NCBI GenBank assembly: GCA_016931325.1
Contig: JAFGFC010000117.1
Coordinates: 1-35,775, forward strand
DNA from: Spirochaetota bacterium
GTDB taxonomy: Bacteria > Spirochaetota > JAHITG01 > JAFGFC01
DNA length: 35,775 bases
Reading direction: 5' to 3'
Position numbers and translations under genes: made by a program. Shown piece by piece: positions 26,693 to 35,491 of the stretch (its first letter is position 1; every line of letters begins with the position of its first letter). The notes beneath the pieces were generated by a model that was not told the origin of the DNA, ran no database searches, and worked only from the letters and a program-made list of their open reading frames with translations.

Positions 26693-27400
26693 TTACTTAC
26701 TTTCTTTAGGTGTCGATTCTTTCGTTTCTGCCGGTTTTGTCTCTTCTTTTTTTTCTTCCGGCTTTATTTCAGGTTTCTTGATGGTGGCGGGTGCCTCCCC
26801 TGTCCCCGGAGCGCCCAGTTCGCCGGACATAATGGGCCGTATGATATTCTCGTTCTGTTCGATCTGATATTTTCCTCTGAGTTTATCCAGTATCTGAGAG
26901 ATCTTTTTATCATATTTCTGTCTCATGATCTCAAAACGGATCCTTCGTTTCGCCATTTCAGGATCCATGCCTCTGAATTGACTTCTGTTCTTTTGATAGA
27001 AATCAGATATTTCACTATCTTCCACCTTGATATCATCTGCCAGATACTCTTCAATATAAGCGTTGATAACGATCTGCTGTGTATAGAGCTTGATCAGGCC
27101 TTTTACGTCATCTCGCTTGTCCAGTTTCATTTTTTTAGCTTCCAGAAGAATAAGATTTTCATTGACCATGTCTTTCAGACAGGACATTCTCTCTTCCATA
27201 TCCGCTCTGGCTGTCGGTATATATTCCGGAGCCTGTATATATTTCGATTTCAGATAATATTCAAACCTAACATTAAAGTCATCCAGAGTGATCTTGTTGC
27301 CTTCTATCCTGGCCACAACGTTCTTTCCCCCGCCGCAGGTTGTAAAAAACAACACAATGACACCCAGAAGTATGAAAAGAATGATCTTTTGAGTCTTCAT
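26693..27400 (-). CDS. SurA N-terminal-like periplasmic chaperone lipoprotein
   Basis: Lipobox-like FFTTC; VVARIEGNKITLDDFNVRFEYYLKSKY...LKDMVNENLILLEAKKMKLD; Glu/Lys/Pro-rich tail. Confidence 0.8.
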   Translation of the reverse strand: MKTQKIILFILLGVIVLFFTTCGGGKNVVARIEGNKITLDDFNVRFEYYLKSKYIQAPEYIPTARADMEERMSCLKDMVNENLILLEAKKMKLDKRDDVKGLIKLYTQQIVINAYIEEYLADDIKVEDSEISDFYQKNRSQFRGMDPEMAKRRIRFEIMRQKYDKKISQILDKLRGKYQIEQNENIIRPIMSGELGAPGTGEAPATIKKPEIKPEEKKEETKPAETKESTPKESK

Positions 27401-27446
27401 CTTGATTCTCCTTAATTAATAAATATTTAGGGGTAAATATACAACA

Positions 27447-30400
27447 TTACAATAGAGATTGCAACAATTTTTTTAAATTTATTAAGAAATATTTGATTTC
27501 CAGTGAGACATGTAACCGGTTATGAGCAAGGGAATAATGCCGTATTTTTTCTTTTATTCTTGATCTCACTTCCCCGCGCAGGGTGTGAAAAACGATCTCT
27601 ACCAGATATTCATATTTTTTCTGCTTGAGCTCTGTGATTTTTTCGATCCCCAGATTTGTGGCCAGTATTTTTATTTCCTGTAACAGGAAAAGGTTTTTTA
27701 CACACGATGGGATTTTAGCCCCGAAGCGGTCTTTTAGCTCCTTTTCCAGGTCCCGGAGGTCATCTTTGTTTTGACAACGGTTTATCTTTTTGTAGACTTC
27801 AATCTTGAAATTATTTGATCTGATATAAGAGTCCGGGATGAACGCCTCATAATCAAAATCAAATTCCGGCTCGATCACTTCTTCGGTTTCTTCCCCTTTG
27901 AGCTTGAGGATCACTTTGTTAAGGATCTTACAGTACATTTCAAGACCCACAGCCAGAATATTGCCATGCTGCTGTACACCAAATACGTTACCTGAACCCC
28001 GGATCTGCAGATCGCGCATGGCGATCTTATAGCCGGACCCGAGGTCTGTATATTCAAAAATGGTCAGAAGACGTTTCAAAGCGGTTTCTGTCAGCATATC
28101 TTCGGAAGGGATCAATAGATAAGCATAGGATTGTTTGTCAGAACGTCCGACCCGGCCTCTCAGCTGATACAGCTGAGCCAGCCCGAAGGTATCAGCACGG
28201 TTGATCATGATCGTTGTCACATCAGGAAGGTCTATACCGGCTTCAATAATGGTCGTGCAGACCAGGCAATCAAATTTTTTTTCCATAAAATCCAGCATGG
28301 TCAATTCCATTTCATCAGGATCCATCTGGCCGTGGACCACACCTATTTTCACTTCCGGTACTGTACGTTTTAAATAAGCGGCTATGGCCATGATGGACTG
28401 GACCCTGTTATGAAGGAAATAGACCTGGCCCCCGCGATCGAGTTCGAACAGGATCGCCTGCCGGATGATGGCGGGTGAAAATTTTACTATTTTTGTTTTG
28501 ACCGGGATCCGGCCCATGGGAGGCGTATTGATGATACTGATGTCCCTGATCCCGCTCAAGGCCATATAAAGGGTTCGCGGAATAGGTGTCGCGCTCATGG
28601 AGATAACATCCACGGTAGCCCTGATCATCTTTAATCTTTCCTTATGAGTGACCCCAAAACGGTGTTCCTCATCAATGACCACAAGGCCGAGATCCCTGAA
28701 CTTGACATCCGGTTGTATCAGACGGTGAGTGCCGATCACGATCTCTACTTTGCCTTCTGCCAGATCCTTCAGTATCTTTTTCTGATGTCTGGCGGAATTC
28801 AGTCGTGAAACCATTTCAACCCGGACGGGAAAATTCTTTAGCCGGTCGCTGAATGTGTTGTAATGTTGATAGGCCAGTATGGTTGTGGGAACCAGAACAG
28901 CGACCTGTTTGTCGGCTGTGACAGCCTTGAACGCCGCCCGGATGGCCAATTCTGTTTTACCGTATCCTACATCACCGCAGACCAGGCGGTCCATCGAACG
29001 GCTGCTTTCCATGTCGCGTTTGATCTCCTCAAGGCTTTTTATCTGGTCCGGGGTTTCAATAAAGGAAAATCCCTGTTCAAATTCTTTTTGCCAGGATGAA
29101 TCCTGTGGATATTTAAATCCGGCCTGATTCTGCCTTATCGCATAGATCTTAACAAGATCCCTGGCAATAGAAGTCACAGACCGCCGGACCTGATCTTTTG
29201 TTTTTTCAAAGCTGGCCGATCCTAATTTATTTAATTGTGGTGGATTCTCATCATCTCCTATATACCGATGGATTTTGGATATCTTCTCAACAGGTAAAAA
29301 AAGGGTCATGCCTTTATCGAACTCTATCTGCAGGAAATCCCCGGTTAATTTTTTTGACCTCAGGTGCCGTAGGCCTTTATAGATGCCTATCCCATTTTCA
29401 ATATGAACGACAAAGTCGCCTTCTTTCAGTTCAGCCAGACTCTCCAGGGCCTGGATAAGAAGAGGTGTCCTTCCTTTTTCAAATCTGATTTTACCATAAA
29501 AATCATTCTCCTGGATAAAGGCCTGTTTAAAATCCAGTGAAGTAAAACTGTTCTCGAGTTGGCCTTTTCTGAATTGCATTCTGGTGCCCAGATGTTCCGT
29601 GATCTTGTTTTTAAAATCTGTCAGATTCGTTTCTGTATCCGAAATAAAAGTATAATCAATGTGGTCCTGGTTGTTTTTTATGTAATCTTCTTTCAAGGAG
29701 TTAAAGTTACCTTTATAAGGAGGAAGCCCTTCAAATTTAAAGTGGAAGAAGGATTTTTTAGTTGATACGATATCGGCAAAGACGGTTTTAAAGGATGAGG
29801 TAAAATGCCCGATTTCTTTTTTGCTAATGAGAAAATATGGGGGAGGAAGGGCCATTTTATTATGTTTGATCTGATTTTCATAGATCTGGGTATAACGATC
29901 GAACAGAGGATCGATTTCACTCTCTAAAAAAGAGCTGTTCAAAAAGAAAAGGGTGGTCTTTTCAGGAAGGAACTTGAAGAACGGGTCCAATTCATGATAC
30001 AGCAGGGGCAAAGCAGAATAAGGATTCTCCTCTTTCTCCCATTCTTCAGCCAGATCTTTTTTGATGATATTCCTGTATCGGCTGTACCATATAGTCTCCG
30101 GCTTCTGGAAGATCTTGTCCTGTCGTTTGATCAATTCTTTCAGGTTTTTATCAAAGTTGGCCAGGTATTCTTTCTTTTTAATGAGAAAAGAAGCAGGGCT
30201 GATCATGATTTGATCAACCCCTGTGGTGGATTTCTGACTTTCTTTAGAGAAAAAGCGGATACTTTCAACCACATTATCAAATAATTCTATTCTCACCGGG
30301 TCACTATAGAAAGGGACATAGATATCAATGATATCGCCTCTGACACTGAAATATCCGGGGCAAAAAACTTTTTCTTCGCGAATATAACCGTATTCAATCA

Positions 30401-30839
30401 AATTATTTTTCAACGCTTCAAAATCCACAACATCATTGACCTTGATCGTAATCGTATTCTTCCGGAGAACATCAAGGGGAACTGTCTTTATCAGAAGGTT
30501 TTCCAGAGAGGAGATGGCCAGAAAAGGCTTCCTGCTTTTTGTTAAATTGAAAATCGTACGGATGCGGCCGGGCATATCTGATTTTGACAGATCGTCATAG
30601 ATCTTTATGTCATCGGCGATAAGAAACATATCCTCCGGTCTTTGAGAAAAAAATCTCAGATCAGTTAAAAGACTCTCTGCTTTTTTCATATTCTCTGTTA
30701 TTACAATAAGATTTGAGCCTTGCTCAGAGAATATTTTTTCGATCAAAAACCCGCCCGAGGAACCCCACAGTCCGGACAGGTTTACCGTATTATGTTTATC
30801 CATATGATCGATTATCTTTTTAAGCCTGTTCTGTGACAT
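27447..30839 (-). CDS. mfd: Transcription-repair coupling factor
   Basis: GDFVVHIENGIGIYKGL (CarD/RID-like), CGDVGYGKTELAIRAAFKAV, VIDEEHRFGVTHKERLK, SATPIPRTLYMALSGIRDIS, QLRGRVGRSDKQSYAYL. Confidence 0.97.
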   Translation of the reverse strand: MSQNRLKKIIDHMDKHNTVNLSGLWGSSGGFLIEKIFSEQGSNLIVITENMKKAESLLTDLRFFSQRPEDMFLIADDIKIYDDLSKSDMPGRIRTIFNLTKSRKPFLAISSLENLLIKTVPLDVLRKNTITIKVNDVVDFEALKNNLIEYGYIREEKVFCPGYFSVRGDIIDIYVPFYSDPVRIELFDNVVESIRFFSKESQKSTTGVDQIMISPASFLIKKKEYLANFDKNLKELIKRQDKIFQKPETIWYSRYRNIIKKDLAEEWEKEENPYSALPLLYHELDPFFKFLPEKTTLFFLNSSFLESEIDPLFDRYTQIYENQIKHNKMALPPPYFLISKKEIGHFTSSFKTVFADIVSTKKSFFHFKFEGLPPYKGNFNSLKEDYIKNNQDHIDYTFISDTETNLTDFKNKITEHLGTRMQFRKGQLENSFTSLDFKQAFIQENDFYGKIRFEKGRTPLLIQALESLAELKEGDFVVHIENGIGIYKGLRHLRSKKLTGDFLQIEFDKGMTLFLPVEKISKIHRYIGDDENPPQLNKLGSASFEKTKDQVRRSVTSIARDLVKIYAIRQNQAGFKYPQDSSWQKEFEQGFSFIETPDQIKSLEEIKRDMESSRSMDRLVCGDVGYGKTELAIRAAFKAVTADKQVAVLVPTTILAYQHYNTFSDRLKNFPVRVEMVSRLNSARHQKKILKDLAEGKVEIVIGTHRLIQPDVKFRDLGLVVIDEEHRFGVTHKERLKMIRATVDVISMSATPIPRTLYMALSGIRDISIINTPPMGRIPVKTKIVKFSPAIIRQAILFELDRGGQVYFLHNRVQSIMAIAAYLKRTVPEVKIGVVHGQMDPDEMELTMLDFMEKKFDCLVCTTIIEAGIDLPDVTTIMINRADTFGLAQLYQLRGRVGRSDKQSYAYLLIPSEDMLTETALKRLLTIFEYTDLGSGYKIAMRDLQIRGSGNVFGVQQHGNILAVGLEMYCKILNKVILKLKGEETEEVIEPEFDFDYEAFIPDSYIRSNNFKIEVYKKINRCQNKDDLRDLEKELKDRFGAKIPSCVKNLFLLQEIKILATNLGIEKITELKQKKYEYLVEIVFHTLRGEVRSRIKEKIRHYSLAHNRLHVSLEIKYFLINLKKLLQSLL

Positions 30840-30845
30840 GGATAT

Positions 30846-30873
30846 AATCTAACAGAGAAAATCAAGTTGTCAC
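30846..30873 (-). promoter_or_regulatory. Putative leaderless promoter of mfd
   Basis: Minus strand GTGACA-N16-TAGATT-N6-ATG; no SD. Confidence 0.5.
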
Positions 30874-30914
30874 CATTAATGTCATAAAAAAATACAAAAA
30901 CCGCAAGTTTTTTA

Positions 30915-30942
30915 TTGACATTTCTTTTATTGATATTATATT
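30915..30942 (+). promoter_or_regulatory. sigma70-type promoter of the hydrogenase operon
   Basis: TTGACA-N16-TATATT, ~45 nt upstream of the beta-subunit ATG, with SD GGAGT before ATG. Confidence 0.7.
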
Positions 30943-30987
30943 GTCTTTCCATTTGAAAATAATTAATTCTTTAATTAGGAGTGGTTA

Positions 30988-32043
30988 ATGCACAAGATTT
31001 CAAGTGAGAAATTTCACAAAGTACTGGAACAGATCATAAAGGATAATGAGACTTACGGTGCTGTAAAGAAAAGAGATGAATATATCTATGACAGGCTGGA
31101 GACATTGTCTGATCTTGAAATAGAGAATTATGTTCCCACGGTCCTGCCACCCAAAAAATATTTTTATCCCCAGGAAGAAGACCTGGTACAGATAGATTAT
31201 AAAACAAAAAAGGCCAACAGGGTCATCTTTAAAAAAGAGATTGTCCTTCTGGGTGTTCGTCCCTGTGATATCAATGCGATCAGTCTTTTTGACCGGATCA
31301 TGTCTGACGGGAATCCTGACCCGAATTATCTGGAACGAAGAAAGCATATTACGGTGATCGGTTTTGACTGTGTCAAATCCTGCTGGGAGCATGCTCTATG
31401 CGAAGCGGTGGGTACGATCAACGTGAAAGAAGGATATGACCTGTTTTTCAGCGAATATAAAAAAGAATATGTTATTAAAACAGGATCAAAAAAAGGCGAA
31501 GAACTATTTGACCGGTATATAAAAAACAGTCACAAATTATCTGAAAAAGAAAGAGATGACTATCATCATGAAAGGGCAGAGAGGATCAAGAAATTCAATC
31601 ATAAGGTAAAATATCTTTTTCAGGATGTCTCCAGTATCTTTGAAAAGCATTATGATGATCCTTACTGGAAGGAGATAGGAAAAATCTGCCTGATGTGCGG
31701 GAGTTGTGTTATGGTCTGTCCTACATGCTACTGTTTTACCATGGATGAGGAAGTGGACCTTAAATTACAGACCGTTACCAGAAAACGGAAATGGGATGGT
31801 TGTATGTTAAGGGATTTTGCCATGGTGGCCGGCAACCATAATTTCAGACCCACTGCCGAAATGAGATTAAAGCACCGGTGGAACAGAAAATTCAATTACC
31901 TTTTGAAAAAATATCATATGTCCAATTGTGTGGGATGCGGAAGATGCGGTTTTGCCTGTCTGGTCAAGATCAACCCCATTGATATTTTGAATACGATCAT
32001 GGGTAACTACTATTCTGGAGTGAAACATGAGTCAGAAAAATGA
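30988..32043 (+). CDS. Sulfhydrogenase/hydrogenase beta subunit (4Fe-4S dicluster, group 3b type)
   Basis: LLGVRPCDINAISLFDRIM, CLMCGSCVMVCPTCYCF, CVGCGRCGFACLVKINPIDIL; first gene of a hydrogenase operon. Confidence 0.93.
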   Translation: MHKISSEKFHKVLEQIIKDNETYGAVKKRDEYIYDRLETLSDLEIENYVPTVLPPKKYFYPQEEDLVQIDYKTKKANRVIFKKEIVLLGVRPCDINAISLFDRIMSDGNPDPNYLERRKHITVIGFDCVKSCWEHALCEAVGTINVKEGYDLFFSEYKKEYVIKTGSKKGEELFDRYIKNSHKLSEKERDDYHHERAERIKKFNHKVKYLFQDVSSIFEKHYDDPYWKEIGKICLMCGSCVMVCPTCYCFTMDEEVDLKLQTVTRKRKWDGCMLRDFAMVAGNHNFRPTAEMRLKHRWNRKFNYLLKKYHMSNCVGCGRCGFACLVKINPIDILNTIMGNYYSGVKHESEK

Positions 32044-32863
32044 TAAAGATCTCTATGTCCCTGAGAGAGCCAGGATCGTTGAAACAAAAGAAATGACAGA
32101 TCTTGAAAAATATTTCAGGATCAAACTTTTGGACAGAGAGGCCCTCGGACACGCTCCCGGTCAATTCGTTATGGTGACCGTATACGGCGTGGGCGAAGTG
32201 CCCATTTCGGTATCCTCGCCGCCTAATGGAAGATCAGGCGAATTTGAGCTGGTTGTGAGGAAAGCCGGCAATGTGACACAGGCGCTGCATAACCTTGGAA
32301 CAGAGAGCCTGGTGGGTATCCGCGGGCCTTTTGGGACAAACTTTACTTCTAAAGGGTTTGAACGAAAGGACATCCTGTTCATAGCCGGCGGCATCGGTCT
32401 TGTTCCGCTTCGGTCATTTATCAAACAGGTCGTTAATGAGAACAAAAAGTATAGGAAGATAACCATTCTTTATGGCGCCAAATCTCCTGATGAACTGTTG
32501 TTCAAAGAAGAAATGGACCAGTGGGGGAAGAAAGAGAATGTTGAGGTGAAGATAACGGTCGACAAAGGTGATCCATCCTGGAAAGGGAACGTCGGTGTTA
32601 TCACGACCCTTATTCCGCCTCTTGAGATTGATATACAGAATACACTGGTGGCTGTGGTCGGCCCCCCGGTTATGTATAAATTCGTCATTCTGTCCCTGGC
32701 TTCTAAAAAGGTGGCCAATAAAAATATCTATCTTTCTCTGGAGCGAAGGATGAAATGCGGTGTGGGCAAATGCGGGAATTGTCAGATCCAGGGTTCCTAT
32801 GCCTGCCAGGACGGTCCTGTCTATTGTTTTGCCGATATTGAACATCTGAAGGAGGCGCTCTAA
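32027..32863 (+). CDS. Sulfhydrogenase gamma subunit (FAD/NAD(P)-binding, 2Fe-2S)
   Basis: GHAPGQFVMVTVYGVGEVPISVSSPP, FIAGGIGLVPLRSFI, CGVGKCGNCQI...YACQDGPVYC. Confidence 0.94.
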   Translation: MSQKNDKDLYVPERARIVETKEMTDLEKYFRIKLLDREALGHAPGQFVMVTVYGVGEVPISVSSPPNGRSGEFELVVRKAGNVTQALHNLGTESLVGIRGPFGTNFTSKGFERKDILFIAGGIGLVPLRSFIKQVVNENKKYRKITILYGAKSPDELLFKEEMDQWGKKENVEVKITVDKGDPSWKGNVGVITTLIPPLEIDIQNTLVAVVGPPVMYKFVILSLASKKVANKNIYLSLERRMKCGVGKCGNCQIQGSYACQDGPVYCFADIEHLKEAL

Positions 32864-33615
32864 TGAAGCCGAAAGTAGCGTTTTTTGATTTTGCTTCCTG
32901 TGAGGGATGCCAGCTGGCTGTGCTGGACCTGGAAGAAGAACTGCTGGATCTGGTCAATATTGTTGAGATCGTCAACTTTCGTGAGGCGATATCCGAAAAA
33001 GGCGAAGATTATGAGATCGCTTTTATTGAGGGAAGCATTTCCAGCGAACACCAGATAGAAAGGATAAAAAAGATCAGAAAGCAGGCCAAGCTGCTGATAA
33101 CGATCGGGGCCTGCGCCTGTACCGGTAACATGCAGTATCTATCCAATTTTTTTGATTTTGAAGAAGTGAAAGAATATGTCTACGGGGACAAGGCAAAATA
33201 TTTTGATCCTGTCCAGTCAAAACCCATTGACCAGATCGTGAATGTTGATTTCCAGATCCCCGGATGTCCCATAGATAAATATGAATTCTTAAAGGTGGTC
33301 AAACAGGTGATCGCCGGGGGCCTTCCCCGGATCCCCAATTATCCGGTTTGCAGTGAATGCAAAATGCAGGGTAATGAATGCCTTTTGAAAAAAGGAATCC
33401 TCTGTCTGGGGCCTGTCACCAGGGCCGGGTGCGGGGCCATATGCTGTAAGAATTTCAAGTATTGTTTCGGATGCAGGGGATTGGCTCCGGAATTCAATAT
33501 AGAGTCTTTCAAGGACGTGTTGAGAAGTATTGGCTATAAAGAGAAGGGTATAATGGCGCAATTCAAGATCGTTAACGGCAAAGATATTCAACTACTACAG
33601 AGCGGAGGAAAGTAA
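32863..33615 (+). CDS. NiFe hydrogenase small (delta) subunit
   Basis: CEGCQL, GACACTGN, GCPIDKYEFL, three-cluster Cys pattern; TAATG overlap with neighbours. Confidence 0.95.
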   Translation: MKPKVAFFDFASCEGCQLAVLDLEEELLDLVNIVEIVNFREAISEKGEDYEIAFIEGSISSEHQIERIKKIRKQAKLLITIGACACTGNMQYLSNFFDFEEVKEYVYGDKAKYFDPVQSKPIDQIVNVDFQIPGCPIDKYEFLKVVKQVIAGGLPRIPNYPVCSECKMQGNECLLKKGILCLGPVTRAGCGAICCKNFKYCFGCRGLAPEFNIESFKDVLRSIGYKEKGIMAQFKIVNGKDIQLLQSGGK

Positions 33616-34922
33616 TGGGAGACAAGAAGATCGATCTGAACATTGCTGTCAAGTATTTAACCCGGGTCGAAGGGCATGGCAATATAAAGATAGATGTGAA
33701 AAGCGGACAGTTAAAAGAATGTAATCTGGAAATCGTCGAAGCTCCCCGTTTCTTTGAATCCTTCCTGAGAGGACGGCATTATACCGAGGCCCCTTTTATC
33801 ACTTCCCGGATATGCGGTATCTGCGGAATAGGTCATACACTGGCTTCCATAAGGGCTGTTGAAGACGCTTTGAATATAAAGATCACAGAACAGACCAGGA
33901 TCCTGAGGCAGGTTTTAAATAACGCCGAACATCTCCAGAGTCACTGTCTTCATATTTATTTTCTGGTGGCTCCTGATCTGTATAAAGCGAGCAATGTTTT
34001 TACCATGGCCGCCAAGAACAAAGAACTGGCCCTTATCGGCCTGCGTTTGAAAAAGCTGGCTAACGATATGGGTGACGTGTTTGGCGGCAGGACCATTCAC
34101 CCCATAACTCCCGTGGTCGGCGGTTTTACCGATGTGCCGACCAGACAGGAATTGAAGGAGATTCTTGAACGTTTAAAGAAAGCCGGGGATGATATACAAA
34201 AGACCGCAGAGATCTTTAAAAAGGAAGTGAAATTTCCGGATTACGAGAGGCACACAGAGTATATCAGTTTAAAGAACAATTTCCGCTATGCCTTTAATGA
34301 GGGAGATATTTACTCTTCGGATACAAAGATGACTTCCTATAAGAATTACCGGGATATGACCAATGAAAACGTTGTTCCTCATTCCACCGCCAAGCATGCC
34401 AGCCATGCCCGGAACTCGTTCATGGTGGGAGCGCTGGCCCGGTTCAACAATAATTATGAGCAACTGGAACCTTCAGCCAAAAAATTGGCAAAGGAACTGG
34501 GCTTACGGGCTGTTTGCCATAGACCTTATATGATTACCGTAGCCCAGCTGGTAGAAGTGGAGCATTGCCGGGCTGAATCCATCAGGATCATTGAAAAGTT
34601 TTTAAAACAGCTCCCGAAATATGAAAAACCTGTCAGCCCGAAACCCAATACTGCAGGTGAAGGAGTCGGCGCTGTTGAAGTGCCACGCGGCATTCTGTAT
34701 CATAATTATCATATTGATAAAGAAGGTATGATCAAAGATGTGAACTGTATCATACCCACGGGACAGAACATGGCCAATATTGAACAGGATATGCGCGAAT
34801 TCCTGCCCGCCATGTTCGGTAAATCCCAGGAAGAAATAACCCTTTTAATGGAGATGCTCGTCCGGGCCTATGATCCCTGTATCTCCTGCTCCGCCCACTT
34901 CCTGGAAGTCGACTTTGTATAA
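33615..34922 (+). CDS. NiFe hydrogenase large (alpha) subunit, group 3b type
   Basis: L1 SRICGICGIGHTLAS and L2 DPCISCSAH followed by a short C-terminal peptide FLEVDFV. Confidence 0.96.
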   Translation: MGDKKIDLNIAVKYLTRVEGHGNIKIDVKSGQLKECNLEIVEAPRFFESFLRGRHYTEAPFITSRICGICGIGHTLASIRAVEDALNIKITEQTRILRQVLNNAEHLQSHCLHIYFLVAPDLYKASNVFTMAAKNKELALIGLRLKKLANDMGDVFGGRTIHPITPVVGGFTDVPTRQELKEILERLKKAGDDIQKTAEIFKKEVKFPDYERHTEYISLKNNFRYAFNEGDIYSSDTKMTSYKNYRDMTNENVVPHSTAKHASHARNSFMVGALARFNNNYEQLEPSAKKLAKELGLRAVCHRPYMITVAQLVEVEHCRAESIRIIEKFLKQLPKYEKPVSPKPNTAGEGVGAVEVPRGILYHNYHIDKEGMIKDVNCIIPTGQNMANIEQDMREFLPAMFGKSQEEITLLMEMLVRAYDPCISCSAHFLEVDFV

Positions 34923-35046
34923 GGGGACGGACTTAACTTATTAACTTTTGAGAGTTATTATTAATAAAGATCCTGTAAATTACTATATTTTTTTAATCAT
35001 TATAATAAATAAACATGTCAAAAGTTAATAAGTTAAGTCCGTCCCC
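34923..35046. mobile_element. 124-bp MITE/REP-like element with perfect 29-bp terminal inverted repeats
   Basis: GGGGACGGACTTAACTTATTAACTTTTGA (34923-34951) and its exact reverse complement (35018-35046); AT-rich core; no ORF of its own. Confidence 0.9.
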
Positions 35047-35491
35047 ATTGATCATCGGCCTTGGGGACGACTACTACGGCGATGATGCCATCGGCCTTGT
35101 GCTGATCCGAAAATTAAAAGAGGACAGGCCTCTGGGCAAAAAGGTCATTTGTCTGGAGATCGGCAAGAAAAGCTTCCAGATCATTGATCATCTCGATGCT
35201 CATCAAAAGATCCTGATCATCGATGCCGTCAGGATGGGGCTGGACCCGGGCGAATTCAGGATCTTTAAATTTTCGGATGTGAAACCAAAGATCGAAAAAG
35301 AGATTCTGTCTTTCCATCAATTCGGACTGGCGGAAAATTTGCTTTTAGCTGATTGGCTGGGAAATGATCTTTCCCGTGTCTTTATCTTCGGGATAGAACC
35401 TGAGAAACTCGAAACAGGGCAGGGGCTTTCCAAAGAAGTAGAAGATAAAATTGATAAATATGTACGGTCCATTATTTCCTGGATCAGGTAA
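35015..35491 (+). CDS. Hydrogenase maturation protease (HycI/HyaD family)
   Basis: LIIGLGDDYYGDDAIGLVLIRKLKE, AVRMGLDPGEFRIF, SFHQFGLAENLLLADWLG; N-terminal MSKVNKLSPSP encoded by an inverted-repeat arm. Confidence 0.92.
   Translation: MSKVNKLSPSPLIIGLGDDYYGDDAIGLVLIRKLKEDRPLGKKVICLEIGKKSFQIIDHLDAHQKILIIDAVRMGLDPGEFRIFKFSDVKPKIEKEILSFHQFGLAENLLLADWLGNDLSRVFIFGIEPEKLETGQGLSKEVEDKIDKYVRSIISWIR

Noticed and set aside
34860-34922. Possible selenocysteine (NiFeSe) hydrogenase
   Set aside because: The L2 motif is DPCISCSAH with two Cys codons and no in-frame TGA.
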